64,000 nucleotides of DNA from Archaeoglobales archaeon (GTDB taxonomy: Archaea; Halobacteriota; Archaeoglobi; Archaeoglobales; Archaeoglobaceae), in the NCBI GenBank assembly GCA_030055595.1, contig JASFYH010000001.1:62001-126000 (forward strand). The letters run 5' to 3'. The notes below the pieces were generated by a model. That model made no database searches and was not told the origin of the DNA. It saw nothing but the letters and a program-made list of their open reading frames with translations. A program made the translations under genes and the position numbers. Positions 29,801-38,292 of the stretch are shown here, piece after piece; position 1 is the stretch's first letter; every line of letters starts with the position of its first letter.

Positions 29801-30096
29801 GAGAACACGGAATTGAGGCTGAAATTGCTCTTAAGGTAAGTCAAGGTAGACCAAATATTGTTGACATGATCATAAATGGGCAAATTCAGCTGATAATAAA
29901 CACTCCAAGCGGTGTTAGAGGAAAAACGGAGGGCTACGAGATCAGAAGAGCTGCAATTGAATACGGAGTGCCTTACGTTACAACTATTCCCGGAGCACTT
30001 GCGGTCGTGAAAGCAATTGAAGCTATAAAGGGTGGTAAGCTAACGGTGAAATCACTGGAGGAGTATCATGAAGAACTTCGAGGATTATCTCAGTAG
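26857..30096 (+). CDS. carB: Carbamoyl-phosphate synthase large subunit
   Basis: 1079 residues, full length, with two duplicated ATP-grasp halves. First half: [20 protein letters not shown] near residue 9 and GGQTGLNLA near 92; second half: [18 protein letters not shown] near 562 and QFGGQTPLN near 643. The C-terminal MGS-like allosteric domain (after about 940) ends [17 protein letters not shown]-like. It makes carbamoyl phosphate for pyrimidines and arginine; argC elsewhere in the window shows the arginine branch. Both halves look intact. It overlaps larB by 29 bases. Confidence 0.97.
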   Translation: MPKREDLSKILVIGSGPIVIGQAAEFDYSGSQACKALREEGYKVVLVNSNPATIMTDPEMADTVYIEPLDAEIVAKIIERETPDALLPTLGGQTGLNLAIQLHEMGVLDKYGVELIGAKAEAIRKAEDRELFKRCMLKIGLEVPKSVSVNDLSEALAFAEEVGFPLVIRPAFTLGGTGGGIAYNKEELKEIVSKGLNLSMIRQVLVEESVIGWKEFELEVMRDLADNVVIICPIENFDPMGIHTGDSITVAPAQTLTDVEYQQLRDASIKIIREIGVETGGSNIQFAVHPDNGRIVAIEMNPRVSRSSALASKATGFPIAKIAAKLAIGYTLDEIPNDITKETPASFEPTIDYVVVKVPRFAFDKFPTANAILGTQMKSVGEVMAIGRTFEEALQKALRSLEISRYGLGSDGKDKNPTREEIIQKLRFPSHDRIFYIRYAFLHGFTVEEIYKLTKIDPWFLEKVKNIVDFEEKLKDIAKKVKIDEVPKEVLVEAKKLGFSDKQLAHIFKCTEREVRAIRKSLGVKAVYKMVDTCAAEFEAKTPYYYSTYEEENDAIPSKRKKVMILGSGPNRIGQGIEFDYCCVHAVKSLKEDGYETIMVNCNPETVSTDYDTSDRLYFEPITHEDVMNVYENEEPVGVMVQFGGQTPLNIAEELEESGAKILGTSVDSIDIAEDRERFEVLMKELGIPRPPNGIAFSVEEAKEVARRIGYPVLVRPSYVLGGRAMEIVYEESELERYINEALEVSPEKPILIDKFLEDAIELEVDALCDGEDVFIGGIMEHIEEAGVHSGDSACVLPPVSLSEDVIRRVVDYTRRIALALKVVGLVNIQYALKDDVLYILEANPRASRTVPFVSKATGVPLAKIAAKLMMGVKLKELGLKEPKMKHLAVKEAVFPFIKLPGVDPVLGPEMRSTGEVMGIDYNFGLAYYKAELAAGMKLPTEGNVLVSVKDRDKPKIVSVAKKIAEFGFKILATENTARYLREHGIEAEIALKVSQGRPNIVDMIINGQIQLIINTPSGVRGKTEGYEIRRAAIEYGVPYVTTIPGALAVVKAIEAIKGGKLTVKSLEEYHEELRGLSQ

Positions 30097-30739
30097 CCTT
30101 ATAAACCTCGATTTTAGCAGAGAAGAAAGAGCAGGAAAGCCAGAAGCGATTTTTGGAGAAGGAAAGCCAGTTGAAGTAATCTTGAGGATAGCAGAGGAAT
30201 ACAAGAAAGCTGGAAAACCAGCACTATTTACAAGGCTTAACAAAGAGCAGATGGAGGCTTTGAGAGCTATTGGAGCAGAAATAAACGAGATTGCAAGAAC
30301 TGCAGTGTTTGGAAAAGCTGAAAAAGTATTGGGAAGAGTTGCCATACTAACAGCTGGCACCGCAGATATTTCTGTTGCAGAAGAAGCAAGAGTGACCGCA
30401 GAGTTTCTTGGGTTGGAAGTTCTTCGCTTTTACGATGTTGGCGTTGCGGGACTGCACAGGATCTTAGAGCCCGTAAAGACAATAAGAGAGAAGAAGGTCG
30501 ATAGCGTGATTGTCGTTGCGGGCATGGAAGGTGCTTTGCCTTCAGTAATTGCAAGCCTCGTCGATGTGCCAGTTATTGCGGTTCCCACCTCGATCGGTTA
30601 TGGAGTTCATTTAAAAGGGATTTCAACACTTTTTGCAATGCTACAAAGCTGTCCCTCTGGAGTTGCGGTCGTTAACGTCGACAACGGCTTCGGTGCGGGA
30701 GTTTTTGCCTATTTGATCTCGAGAGTTAAGAGCCGGTAG
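30068..30739 (+). CDS. larB: Nickel pincer cofactor biosynthesis protein LarB
   Basis: 223 residues. The N-terminal part ([17 protein letters not shown] near residue 18, FTRLNKEQ) is the LarB signature, followed by a PurE-like carboxylase domain ([15 protein letters not shown] and [18 protein letters not shown]). LarB carboxylates and hydrolyses nicotinic acid adenine dinucleotide as the first step towards the nickel-pincer nucleotide. The ATG lies inside the carB end after GGAGGA at about 30058-30063. It is far from larC (4693); no larA or larE is present in this window. PurE in the same cluster shares only the fold. Confidence 0.93.
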   Translation: MKNFEDYLSSLINLDFSREERAGKPEAIFGEGKPVEVILRIAEEYKKAGKPALFTRLNKEQMEALRAIGAEINEIARTAVFGKAEKVLGRVAILTAGTADISVAEEARVTAEFLGLEVLRFYDVGVAGLHRILEPVKTIREKKVDSVIVVAGMEGALPSVIASLVDVPVIAVPTSIGYGVHLKGISTLFAMLQSCPSGVAVVNVDNGFGAGVFAYLISRVKSR

Positions 30740-30744
30740 CCAAG

Positions 30745-30778
30745 ATCCTTTTACTTTATCTTACTTTTACTTTTTCAG
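30745..30778 (+). terminator. T-rich termination region after larB
   Basis: Four to five T-tracts (CCTTTTAC, ATCTTAC, CTTTTACTTTTTC) follow the larB stop at 30739 in a short gap, the usual form of archaeal intrinsic termination. It separates the purE-larB cluster from the next operon, whose first gene starts at 30804. Confidence 0.45.
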
Positions 30779-30803
30779 AAGCGTAGTAACATTTAAATTT
30801 TGG

Positions 30804-31874
30804 ATGAGCTCAGAACTTGCAATGCTCTCGATCAGAGTCAACAACTGGCTTTATATAACAAAGCAAAACTTTTATATAGTAAAGCAAAAGTATGCTTCAA
30901 AAAAAGAAATGATTGACGGAACACTTCTAGCCTTTTTCTTAGCTTTATCGACATATATTCTATTGAAATTAGCGAGTTACTTCTCTGAAAAATGGATAAT
31001 CCTAATCTCTGTTTTCACTTTCTTAATCGGGTTTAGAATGCCAAAATCTTCGCTTAAAATTCTAGTAGTAGTCTTCTCTATCTCGTTGATTTACCAAAAC
31101 TTTGTCGTTGGGATCTTAACATTTTTTGCCTTGTTGTATCTGAGTTCTTTTTATGAAAGCTCTGAAAAATTGAAAATGTCTCTTTATTTGGCTTTAATCC
31201 CACTAATGTTCCTTGGTATGGAGTTTTTACCGATCATTGCAGTTTCTCTTATTTTTGGATATAGGGCGGGTCTAAAAACTTCGATCTTAGCCCTTGGTGC
31301 TGGCATTTTCTTTACTGCAGTGCTTTGCTATCCGAACTTCGGTCACTTCAGCCCGGGCTTCTCAAATCAAATTGTTTCTACTCTGAAACCACCACAGGAA
31401 ATTATAACGATCTCAAGCCTATTTAAGCTCGAAGGTTTTGAGATCTCTCGAGTCGGTTTGTTTTTAAATTATATCCTCAATTCCAGTTATTTGGTTGTGT
31501 TCATTTTATGTTACGCTCTCCTCGGAGTTATTCCGGGTTATTTAAAAGACGCACTATCAGGATTTGGAGATTTTTATAAATTTTTAGCTGTGGTTGTGTC
31601 GAGCAACTTGGTTGTTTTAGTCTTCGCATATCTTTATTACCCTCTTCCTGGACTCGAATTGAATTTCCTAAACTTTGCTGAAATTAGTATTTTATCGATT
31701 TTTGCATGGCTTTTATACATTTTCTTTAGTCCATTTCGGAGAATAGAGAGAACTGAGCAAGAAGATCGAGTTGAAATACAACCACAGACTCAAGTCGAGA
31801 CTGAAATTAGAGAAATTGAGGGAGGTAGATTAGAAGCTTTGAGGAGAGAAATTGAAGGAGGTGGTAAGAATTAG
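30804..31874 (+). CDS. Polytopic membrane protein of unknown function, first gene of an AAA+ operon
   Basis: 356 residues. After an amphipathic start there are about eight to nine hydrophobic segments between residues 35 and 310, followed by a cytosolic, glutamate/glutamine-rich tail (EQEDRVEIQPQTQVETEIRE) ending GGRLEALRREIEGGGKN. The tail looks like a docking or coiled region. No transporter motif seen. It overlaps the next gene by 23 bases. I see no known family; function unknown. Confidence 0.65.
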   Translation: MSSELAMLSIRVNNWLYITKQNFYIVKQKYASKKEMIDGTLLAFFLALSTYILLKLASYFSEKWIILISVFTFLIGFRMPKSSLKILVVVFSISLIYQNFVVGILTFFALLYLSSFYESSEKLKMSLYLALIPLMFLGMEFLPIIAVSLIFGYRAGLKTSILALGAGIFFTAVLCYPNFGHFSPGFSNQIVSTLKPPQEIITISSLFKLEGFEISRVGLFLNYILNSSYLVVFILCYALLGVIPGYLKDALSGFGDFYKFLAVVVSSNLVVLVFAYLYYPLPGLELNFLNFAEISILSIFAWLLYIFFSPFRRIERTEQEDRVEIQPQTQVETEIREIEGGRLEALRREIEGGGKN

Positions 31875-32238
31875 TCAAATCTCCATTGTAAGGCTTGAGA
31901 TAAAAAATCCAAATAAAGAGATCGCTGGAAAAGCCTTTCAAAAGTTAATAGAGCTACACTCCGGAGTTTTCACAAGAGAAGTTTACGATTACTATGGCAA
32001 AAAACAGAAGGTCGATTTTGGAATGAAAATTGGGAATAAGACCATTGGAATAAGAGTTACTGACAAAATAGAATTTCTTGGTGATGAATTTCTTCTGAAG
32101 TCTTTGTTTAGGGGCATAATGGAAGAGTTCAATGAAATATACGCAGCAATTTCAATATCCGAGATTCTGAGATCTTTCGGCTATAAAGTTAATACCAGAA
32201 AAATGGAGGAGGGAATTTACATAGAAGCGGAGAGGTGA
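31852..32238 (+). CDS. Small conserved-looking protein in AAA+ operon, unknown function
   Basis: 128 residues from TTG 31852 (GAGGAG lies 5 bases upstream). A strong AAGGAGGTG at about 31855-31863 is instead spaced 7 bases from an in-frame ATT at 31870, so the start is ambiguous (TTG, or ATT with stop/start overlap). The protein is soluble, with alternating strands and helices (IGIRVTDKIEFLGDEFLLKSL). It may bind nucleic acid or partner proteins; no motif seen. Follows the membrane protein by overlap. Confidence 0.6.
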   Translation: MKEVVRISQISIVRLEIKNPNKEIAGKAFQKLIELHSGVFTREVYDYYGKKQKVDFGMKIGNKTIGIRVTDKIEFLGDEFLLKSLFRGIMEEFNEIYAAISISEILRSFGYKVNTRKMEEGIYIEAER

Positions 32239-32243
32239 AATAG

Positions 32244-32441
32244 ATGAGAATAAGGGTTTTTGTAAGAGGTAATGAGACTGTATTTGATTTTGAGGGATTT
32301 TTGGGGAAAGCTTGTCTCTCGGAATTTGATAGGATCACTGGTGCCCTCTCTAAATTAGGTTTTGTAGTGAAAGTTAAAGAGCTCAGAATGAAAAATTCTT
32401 CGGAGGTAAAGAATGGCACAAGCTTATCTGAAAGGTCTTAG
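32244..32441 (+). CDS. Small soluble protein in AAA+ operon
   Basis: 65 residues (MRIRVFVRGNETVFDFEGFLG...), beta-rich at first and with a polar C-terminus. A GAGAGGTGA site at about 32231-32239 is well placed for ATG 32244. Overlaps the next small gene by 29 bases. No known family. Confidence 0.55.
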   Translation: MRIRVFVRGNETVFDFEGFLGKACLSEFDRITGALSKLGFVVKVKELRMKNSSEVKNGTSLSERS

Positions 32442-32541
32442 ACTTGTAATACTTGCCAATAATGAAGAAAACGAGGAGATCTTGAAAAAAATGAGGGAGT
32501 TATTTGAAGTTGAGGTCGAATACATAGGAAGGTGTGGATAA
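32413..32541 (+). CDS. 42-residue small protein in AAA+ operon
   Basis: Begins ATG 32413 after CGGAGGT (32401-32407) and ends TAA 32539-32541. It reads as a short strand and helix (LKGLRLVILANNEENEEILK) and a C-terminal strand with one cysteine. Its stop codon shares a base with the ATG of the AAA+ ATPase (TAATG), so translation is coupled. It may be an assembly or adaptor peptide; that is inference. Confidence 0.45.
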   Translation: MAQAYLKGLRLVILANNEENEEILKKMRELFEVEVEYIGRCG

Positions 32542-34121
32542 TGGACTGGATCGAAGAGTTCAGAGTTAAGAGGAGATCGCAGTTTTCAACTGTTACTATT
32601 TTCCAAACCAGAGATCCAAAAAGGCTACCGCAGTTCATAAAGTCTGTTGGTAATGAATTTAATGAGATCTACTGTTATTTGCTTCTTCGTGGACTTATCA
32701 GGGTAAAGTTAACAAAGGGGGCTATGCTCTATGAAAAAGTAAGTGCTGGCTCTCTGCTCTCTAGCGGGGTAAGAAACATAGAAACAGCTCTAGAACAAAT
32801 GGATGAAATTTTTGGTAGATCTGAAAGGGTTCTTTTTATAATCCAAACGCATGGAAAGAATGATGCCCTATTGCAAGCTTTAAAGGCTTGGATTTTTGAT
32901 GAGGACGTTTATTTTAGAAACCACTCGATCTGCGTTTTTGCAGAAAATCCAGAGCTAATTTTCGACAACGAGACTTTAAAGTATTCAACTCTCATAAAAA
33001 TAACACCAAGCACCGAAGAAGAGAGAAGGGCTGTGCTTAGGGAGATAGCTTCTTCTTTTGGTAATAAAATTGGGTTTGATGAAAAGATCGTAAAAATAAC
33101 ATCAGGATTAACACTCCACGAATTGGAGAGCGTCGCTTTGGAGTCGATTTATCGGTATCGAAAGCTTGATGAGAGAGCTTTGATTGGTTACAAGTATGAG
33201 GTGATAAAAAAAGCGGGAATTATCGACGTAGAAAATCCAGAATTCGGATTTGAAGCTGTTGGAGGTTACGAAATTGTGAAAGAATTTATAAGAGATAATC
33301 TAATAAAAATATTCACCGAGTATGAAATAGCGGAAAAGCTTGGAATCAGACCCCCGAGAGGTATATTGCTATTCGGTCCTCCCGGGACAGGAAAAACTCT
33401 AATCGCAAGAGCTATGGCAAAGGAACTCGGATTGCCATTTCTTAGGCTTAAAACAGAGTTCATAGTTTCGAAGTGGTATGGTGAAACGGAGAAAAATCTC
33501 GCAATTGCAATAGAGGTTGCGGAGGAGATGGCTCCATGCATCGTCTTCATTGACGAGATCGACAGATTTGGCAAAAGAGAAGGTTATGAGCATGACACTA
33601 CGAGAAGAGTTTTTTCAATGCTTCTTGAGTGGCTTGGAGATAACAGAAGAAAGTCTATAATTCTTGGCACAACCAATAAACCACAGAATCTTGATGAAGC
33701 CTTCATAAGAGTTGGAAGATTCGACTATTTAATACCGATTCTTTTCCCAGACGAGAACGCAAGGACTCAGATAATAAGGGTTCATACCGAAGTGGTAAGA
33801 CAAGTTCCTCTGAAGAACGTAAATATAAGCGAAATCGCCAGAAGAACCGAATTTTTCACTGGTGGTGAGATAGAGGAGCTCGTGCTTAGAGCTGCTAGGA
33901 ACGCTCTGAAAAAGGGAAGAGATTATGTTTCTCAGGAGGACTTTGAGGAAGCTCTCAGCTCATTTAGCGTAAACCTGAAAGAAAGAGAGAAAATAGTTCT
34001 TGAATACCTTTCTCTTGCAGAAATTTATTGTAATGACTTAAAATTCTTTACCAAATTATCAAAAAGCATGGGTTCAAGAATTGAGGCTTTCTACAAGAGT
34101 ATTTCTAATGAAGGTAAATGA
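32541..34121 (+). CDS. AAA+ ATPase with novel N-terminal domain, last gene of unknown five-gene operon
   Basis: 526 residues. The first 230 or so residues match no family I know. The AAA domain has Walker [10 protein letters not shown] (lysine at 285), pore-loop region KWYGETEKN, Walker B CIVFIDEID (D338/E339), sensor I ILGTTNKP and an arginine-finger segment (RVGRFDYLIP). The AAA type is FtsH/proteasome-ATPase-like but it lacks any protease domain. Start is ATG 32541, not the GTG nine bases upstream, because it overlaps the previous stop. A remodelling role on the membrane partner is the best guess. Confidence 0.8.
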   Translation: MDWIEEFRVKRRSQFSTVTIFQTRDPKRLPQFIKSVGNEFNEIYCYLLLRGLIRVKLTKGAMLYEKVSAGSLLSSGVRNIETALEQMDEIFGRSERVLFIIQTHGKNDALLQALKAWIFDEDVYFRNHSICVFAENPELIFDNETLKYSTLIKITPSTEEERRAVLREIASSFGNKIGFDEKIVKITSGLTLHELESVALESIYRYRKLDERALIGYKYEVIKKAGIIDVENPEFGFEAVGGYEIVKEFIRDNLIKIFTEYEIAEKLGIRPPRGILLFGPPGTGKTLIARAMAKELGLPFLRLKTEFIVSKWYGETEKNLAIAIEVAEEMAPCIVFIDEIDRFGKREGYEHDTTRRVFSMLLEWLGDNRRKSIILGTTNKPQNLDEAFIRVGRFDYLIPILFPDENARTQIIRVHTEVVRQVPLKNVNISEIARRTEFFTGGEIEELVLRAARNALKKGRDYVSQEDFEEALSSFSVNLKEREKIVLEYLSLAEIYCNDLKFFTKLSKSMGSRIEAFYKSISNEGK

Positions 34122-34124
34122 ATT

Positions 34125-34172
34125 TTATTCTTTGCTTAACATCTTAATACGTCTTTCTTAGTTTTTTATTAT
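34125..34172 (+). terminator. T-rich termination region after the AAA+ operon
   Basis: Repeated T-tracts (TTTTATTC, GTCTTTCTTAG, TTTTTTATTATAG) follow the ATPase stop. The whole gap to 34393 holds these, a decayed enoyl-CoA hydratase piece on the other strand, and the promoter of the acyl-CoA dehydrogenase. Confidence 0.4.
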
Positions 34173-34215
34173 AGTTCTTAATCTAAACCTCCAATTTAAG
34201 AAAAAAGTTATAAAA

Positions 34216-34341
34216 TTATTTCATCTGAAATTCAGGCTTTCTTTTTTCGAAGAATGCCAAAACCGCTTCTCTGAGCTCACCAGTGGCTATTGAGAGCATG
34301 ATCGAAAGAACTTCGTAGTATAGCCCAGATTGCTGATCCGC
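34216..34341 (-). pseudogene. Remnant of an enoyl-CoA hydratase C-terminus
   Basis: A reverse frame of 41 residues ends at TAA 34216-34218 with a sequence typical of the C-terminal helix of enoyl-CoA hydratases (GELREAVLAFFEKRKPEF), preceded by YYEVLSIMLSIAT. Upstream the frame hits two TGA stops and there is no start or catalytic domain, and the acyl-CoA dehydrogenase promoter takes over. So this is a truncated leftover, likely once paired with the neighbouring dehydrogenase in fatty-acid oxidation. Confidence 0.6.
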
Positions 34342-34393
34342 TCATGATCGTCAAAAATAGAAAATTAGTTAAATAAGAGGGAGAGTTAGTTTT

Positions 34394-35542
34394 ATGCAGT
34401 TCGAGTTTACTCAGGAACAGGAGGATATAAGAAGAGCGGTTAGAGATTTTGCAACGAAGGAATTTCTTAAGGAAAAAGCGGAAGAATTTGATAAGAAAGA
34501 AGAATTTCCGTTTGAGATCTGGAAAAAGGCTTGTGAGCTCGGATTTATCGGCACTCACTTCCCCGAGGAGTATGGTGGGGCGGGAATGGGTTGTCTTGAA
34601 AACATAATTGTAACCGAGGAATTCTGCAGAGCGGATAGCACGATTGGTAGTGCTATAATTCTCTCAGACTTCTCTTGCGAGCTTTTGATTATGTTTGGAA
34701 GCGAGGAACAAAAGAGAGAGGTTTTGCAGAAGGTTGCAAAAGGAAAAGCGATCACAGCGGGTTGCTATACCGAACCTGAAGCGGGAAGCGATCTGACTGC
34801 GATCAGAACTAAAGCGGTGAGAGATGGAGACGAATGGGTAATTAATGGCTCCAAGACTTTTATAACGAATGCCCCAATAGCAGATTACTTTATAATACTG
34901 GCTGTGACTGAAGAAACCCAGCCAAGATATCGCGGTTTCACGACTTTTCTTGCGAAGAAATGCCCCGAGATCAAAGTAACTCCCATTAAAGGAAAACATG
35001 GCATAAGAGCTTCACCAACCGGAGAAGTTGCCTTTAAGGATCTCAGAGTTGGTGATGACGCAATAATAGGGACTCTTAACAGAGGGTTCTATCAGGTTCT
35101 GGAATTCTTCAACGAGAGCAGAATTGAAATTGCCGCACAAGCTTTGGGAATAGCTCAGGGAGCCTTTGATCGGACAGTTAATTACTTAAAGCAAAGAAAG
35201 CAGTTTGGACAGCCAATAGGAGCTTTTCAGGCTTTACAACACAGAATTGCAGATCTGAAGGCGGAAATTGAGGCTGTAAGAATGCTCGTTTATAAAGCTG
35301 CATGGAATTTTGATGCTAAAAAGCCAGATCCATCTTTGACTTCGATGGCAAAATACCTTGCTGGAAAATTGGCGGTGAAGGTTTGCGATGAAGCGGTGCA
35401 AATGCATGGAGGCTACGGATATATTGCGGAATACGAAGTTGAAAGATTCCTGAGGGATGCAAAGATCACGGAGATCTATGAAGGGACCAAGGAAGTTCAG
35501 CTGAACACGATTGCAAGGGAAATTTTTGGAAAGCTGAGATAA
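34394..35542 (+). CDS. Acyl-CoA dehydrogenase
   Basis: 382 residues with the standard three-domain layout: helical N-terminus (FTQEQEDIRRAVRDFA), FAD and substrate region AGCYTEPEAGSD near 116-127, and C-terminal QMHGGYGYIAEYEVERFLRD. The base glutamate is probably the E of YEGT near residue 363. It oxidises an acyl-CoA to the trans-2-enoyl-CoA using FAD with an electron-transfer partner. Chain-length preference is not evident. A GGGAG at about 34378-34383 precedes ATG 34394. It stands alone apart from the divergent hydratase remnant. Confidence 0.93.
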   Translation: MQFEFTQEQEDIRRAVRDFATKEFLKEKAEEFDKKEEFPFEIWKKACELGFIGTHFPEEYGGAGMGCLENIIVTEEFCRADSTIGSAIILSDFSCELLIMFGSEEQKREVLQKVAKGKAITAGCYTEPEAGSDLTAIRTKAVRDGDEWVINGSKTFITNAPIADYFIILAVTEETQPRYRGFTTFLAKKCPEIKVTPIKGKHGIRASPTGEVAFKDLRVGDDAIIGTLNRGFYQVLEFFNESRIEIAAQALGIAQGAFDRTVNYLKQRKQFGQPIGAFQALQHRIADLKAEIEAVRMLVYKAAWNFDAKKPDPSLTSMAKYLAGKLAVKVCDEAVQMHGGYGYIAEYEVERFLRDAKITEIYEGTKEVQLNTIAREIFGKLR

Positions 35543-35573
35543 TCTTATATATTTTTAAACAAAATGCATTATT

Positions 35574-36608
35574 GTGGCGAAAAAAGTAATTATTGCGATT
35601 GACAGAGACGATGACTTGGGACAGAAGGTTGGGATCATTTCTCCAGTTATTGGTAGAGAGAATGTTCTTCAATCCGCTGTAAGGCTTGCTTTAGCAGATC
35701 CAGAAGATTCTGATGCAAATGCGATGTTCTCTGCGGTCAAGATCTACGATGAACTAATTGAGAAGGGAGAAGATTGTGAAGTGGTGGTTGTTGCGGGAGA
35801 TAAAAACGTTGGGAAAGTCTCTGACAATAAAATTGCAGATCAGCTTGACAGAATAATGGTGAGTTTAAATCCAGAGAGAGTGATCGTTGTAACAGACGGC
35901 TCTGAGGATGAGTTTGTAATGCCACTTGTTTATTCGAGGTTTAAGGTAGATCTGCTTCATAGAGTTGTGGTTAAGCAAAGCAAAACTCTTGAAAGCACCT
36001 ATTTCATGCTTAGAAGAATGTTCAATGAACCGAAAGTTGCAAGGGTTACGCTTGCTCCTATTGGGATAATCTTTCTTGTTTACTCTTTCTTTCTGCTTAT
36101 ACAGCACCCTGAGTGGGGAGTAGGAGGTATAATCCTATTCTTGGGTCTCTACTTCATTTCAAAAGCTTATGGGCTGGATAAAATACTCGGAACGTATGCT
36201 GAGGGGATACGGAGGAGTGTGAGCGAAGGTAGACTCTCATTTGTATTCTACCTTGGTGCGGGGATTCTAATGCTTATAGGATTCGCAATTGGCTTTAATG
36301 CTTCAATCGCTCAAAGTATCCCACACATTGCGGTTGCTACCTTCATATTCTACAGTATTGCCTGGATCACGTTCTCAGGAGTGGCTATGGCAATTGCAAG
36401 AGCAATAGATGCCTTCGGTGAAGGAAAGAGAGTTGGAAAACATTTTACATCCGCCTTTATAACGATCTCGATCGGTCTTGTAATCTGGGGGACTGCGGGA
36501 TACATTATAAACCCGGAGATTAGAGATTCGATCTATAGATTTGCTGCAGCAATTTTTGCAGCTCTTTTTGTTTCAGCGATCGGTTTAATCTTTACAAGAA
36601 GATTATGA
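35574..36608 (+). CDS. DUF373 family membrane protein
   Basis: 344 residues. The first 145 are a cytosolic domain with aspartate-rich strands (VIIAIDRDDDLGQKVG near the start, VVVAGDKNVGKVSDN), then about six membrane helices to the C-terminus. DUF373 is a conserved archaeal family without known function. The GTG start at 35574 lies about 25 bases from a TTATATATTT box at 35546-35555, so the transcript is probably leaderless. Confidence 0.8.
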   Translation: MAKKVIIAIDRDDDLGQKVGIISPVIGRENVLQSAVRLALADPEDSDANAMFSAVKIYDELIEKGEDCEVVVVAGDKNVGKVSDNKIADQLDRIMVSLNPERVIVVTDGSEDEFVMPLVYSRFKVDLLHRVVVKQSKTLESTYFMLRRMFNEPKVARVTLAPIGIIFLVYSFFLLIQHPEWGVGGIILFLGLYFISKAYGLDKILGTYAEGIRRSVSEGRLSFVFYLGAGILMLIGFAIGFNASIAQSIPHIAVATFIFYSIAWITFSGVAMAIARAIDAFGEGKRVGKHFTSAFITISIGLVIWGTAGYIINPEIRDSIYRFAAAIFAALFVSAIGLIFTRRL

Positions 36609-36655
36609 CCTCTTCAAGTCTTTTTAATCGTTTCTTTTTTCTTAAGCAGACCACC

Positions 36656-37615
36656 TCACTTCTTTGCAAGCGTTGAAACGTAAGCCAGAAATGCTGAAAG
36701 CTGGATCCTTTCGTTAGCTCCCTCGGTTAGTCTAAAGTCTATCTCGCCCAGTTTATCGATCAACAGAACCTTCAGCTTCTCATTCATGTTTGAAGAAGTG
36801 ATCTCTCTGAAGAGCTGTGCAATCACGTCTTCACCGCTCATGCCATATTCAAGCATAAGCTTGCTCAACTTTTCACGAGCTTCGACAAAGTTGCCCTTAA
36901 GAGCGGTTTCGAGAATTTGAGCAATTTCTTCTGGCTGTGCGGTTGCGGTGATCTGAAAGATCTTCTCTCGATCAACAACTTCTCCAATTGCTGCCGCACC
37001 TTGGAGAGCATTAATGGCTCTTCTGAAATCTCCACCAGAGATGTATAGAATTGCCTCAATTCCGTCTTCGGTAATCTTTACCCCTTCTTTTTGGCAGATC
37101 TCAACTATTCTTTTCTTCATCGCTTCCTTGGGCACGGACTTGAACCTGAAAACAGCACATCTGCTTTGAATTGGCTCTATGATCCTGCTCACGTAATTAC
37201 AGCTTAGAATGAATCTACAGCTTCTTGAGAACATTTCCATTGTTCTTCTAAGCGCAGCCTGAGCGTCAGCGGTTAATGCATCCGCTTCATCAAGGAATAT
37301 TATTTTAAAAGGTGCCCCACCAATTGGGGCGGTTCTTGCGAATTCCTTGATCTTGTGCCTAACAACGTCAATTCCTCTCTCATCGCTTGCGTTCATCTCG
37401 ATGAAGTTGTCCCTCCAGATCTCGCCAAAGAGATCTCTCGTTAATGCTATTGCTGTTGCGGTCTTTCCCGTGCCGGGGGGACCAGAGAAAAGCATGTGAG
37501 GAATGTTTTTCCTCTCAACGTATCCTTTTAGCCTTTTTATGATCTCCTCTTGTCCAACAACCTCGTCGAGGGTTTTTGGTCTATACTTTTCGACCCAGAT
37601 CTCGAATTCTTCCAT
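36656..37615 (-). CDS. rfcS: Replication factor C small subunit
   Basis: 319 residues, all clamp-loader boxes visible: EKYRPKTLDEVVGQ (box II), Walker [10 protein letters not shown] near 44-52 with lysine 51, LDEADALT (Walker B), and NYVSRIIEPIQSRC with the SRC arginine finger. It loads the PCNA clamp onto primer ends in archaeal replication. No intein. The large subunit is not in the window. A GTTTATAC box near 37648-37656 lies upstream, so it can be transcribed separately from cofC. Confidence 0.97.
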   Translation of the reverse strand: MEEFEIWVEKYRPKTLDEVVGQEEIIKRLKGYVERKNIPHMLFSGPPGTGKTATAIALTRDLFGEIWRDNFIEMNASDERGIDVVRHKIKEFARTAPIGGAPFKIIFLDEADALTADAQAALRRTMEMFSRSCRFILSCNYVSRIIEPIQSRCAVFRFKSVPKEAMKKRIVEICQKEGVKITEDGIEAILYISGGDFRRAINALQGAAAIGEVVDREKIFQITATAQPEEIAQILETALKGNFVEAREKLSKLMLEYGMSGEDVIAQLFREITSSNMNEKLKVLLIDKLGEIDFRLTEGANERIQLSAFLAYVSTLAKK

Positions 37616-37668
37616 TGCTTTTTGTTTCAGTTCCTTGTAAAAAAACCTATCGTATAAACAAACAGGGT

Positions 37669-38292
37669 TTAATTTTTTGTTCTTAACCTGCCTAAAGTTG
37701 GAATTTTTTCGAATTTTATGAAAAATCCCAGTTCTTCCAAGTATGCCTTGGAAAGCTTTCCCTCACCGTGGATCAGCAACTCAAGCAGGTCGTTTTCTTC
37801 GTCTATATCGACAGAAGAGTAAAATGAGTCAAAAACTCTGTAGCTGAAGCCTGCGGATTCTGCAATCTTCATATGTTTCAGGAAACTGCAGTAGTGATAC
37901 GAAACTCTGAAACCCTTTTTTCTAACGAGAAGCATGTTCGTTCCACCTTTTCTCCCGGGAGCGATTACTACATCCTCTTTGCAACTTAAAAACCTATTAA
38001 CTGTCTCTGGATTTAGCAAAGCTAAATCAGACATTATGATGGCTTTGGGAACATCGTTAAGTTCGGAATTCACACATTCGTCCAGCGTTCTGTTATCCTC
38101 TAAAAAATCAATATGCAAATCTAAGTCAATCTTAGAAGTCGATATGACTTTTATTTCGAGATCAAGATTCCTCAGAACGTTTACAACATCTAAAAGCATC
38201 AACTCAGCAAATTTCTTCCTCTCTCCCTCGCTTAAAACACTGCTAAGGCGAGATTTTGGATTTATCGGTTTAAAAGGAACCACTACTTTCAT
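37669..38292 (-). CDS. cofC: 2-phospho-L-lactate guanylyltransferase
   Basis: 207 residues beginning MKVVVPFKPINPKSRLSSVL, the CofC signature, with the C-terminal GTP-transferase features APGRKGGTNMLLV near residue 117 and FDSFYSSVDIDEENDL near 165. It activates 2-phospholactate (or a related acid) with GTP to build coenzyme F420. I chose ATG 38292 (family N-terminus; ATGA with the ftsY stop). The coupling to ftsY is functionally unexplained but fits an operon of the informational block. Confidence 0.93.
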   Translation of the reverse strand: MKVVVPFKPINPKSRLSSVLSEGERKKFAELMLLDVVNVLRNLDLEIKVISTSKIDLDLHIDFLEDNRTLDECVNSELNDVPKAIIMSDLALLNPETVNRFLSCKEDVVIAPGRKGGTNMLLVRKKGFRVSYHYCSFLKHMKIAESAGFSYRVFDSFYSSVDIDEENDLLELLIHGEGKLSKAYLEELGFFIKFEKIPTLGRLRTKN

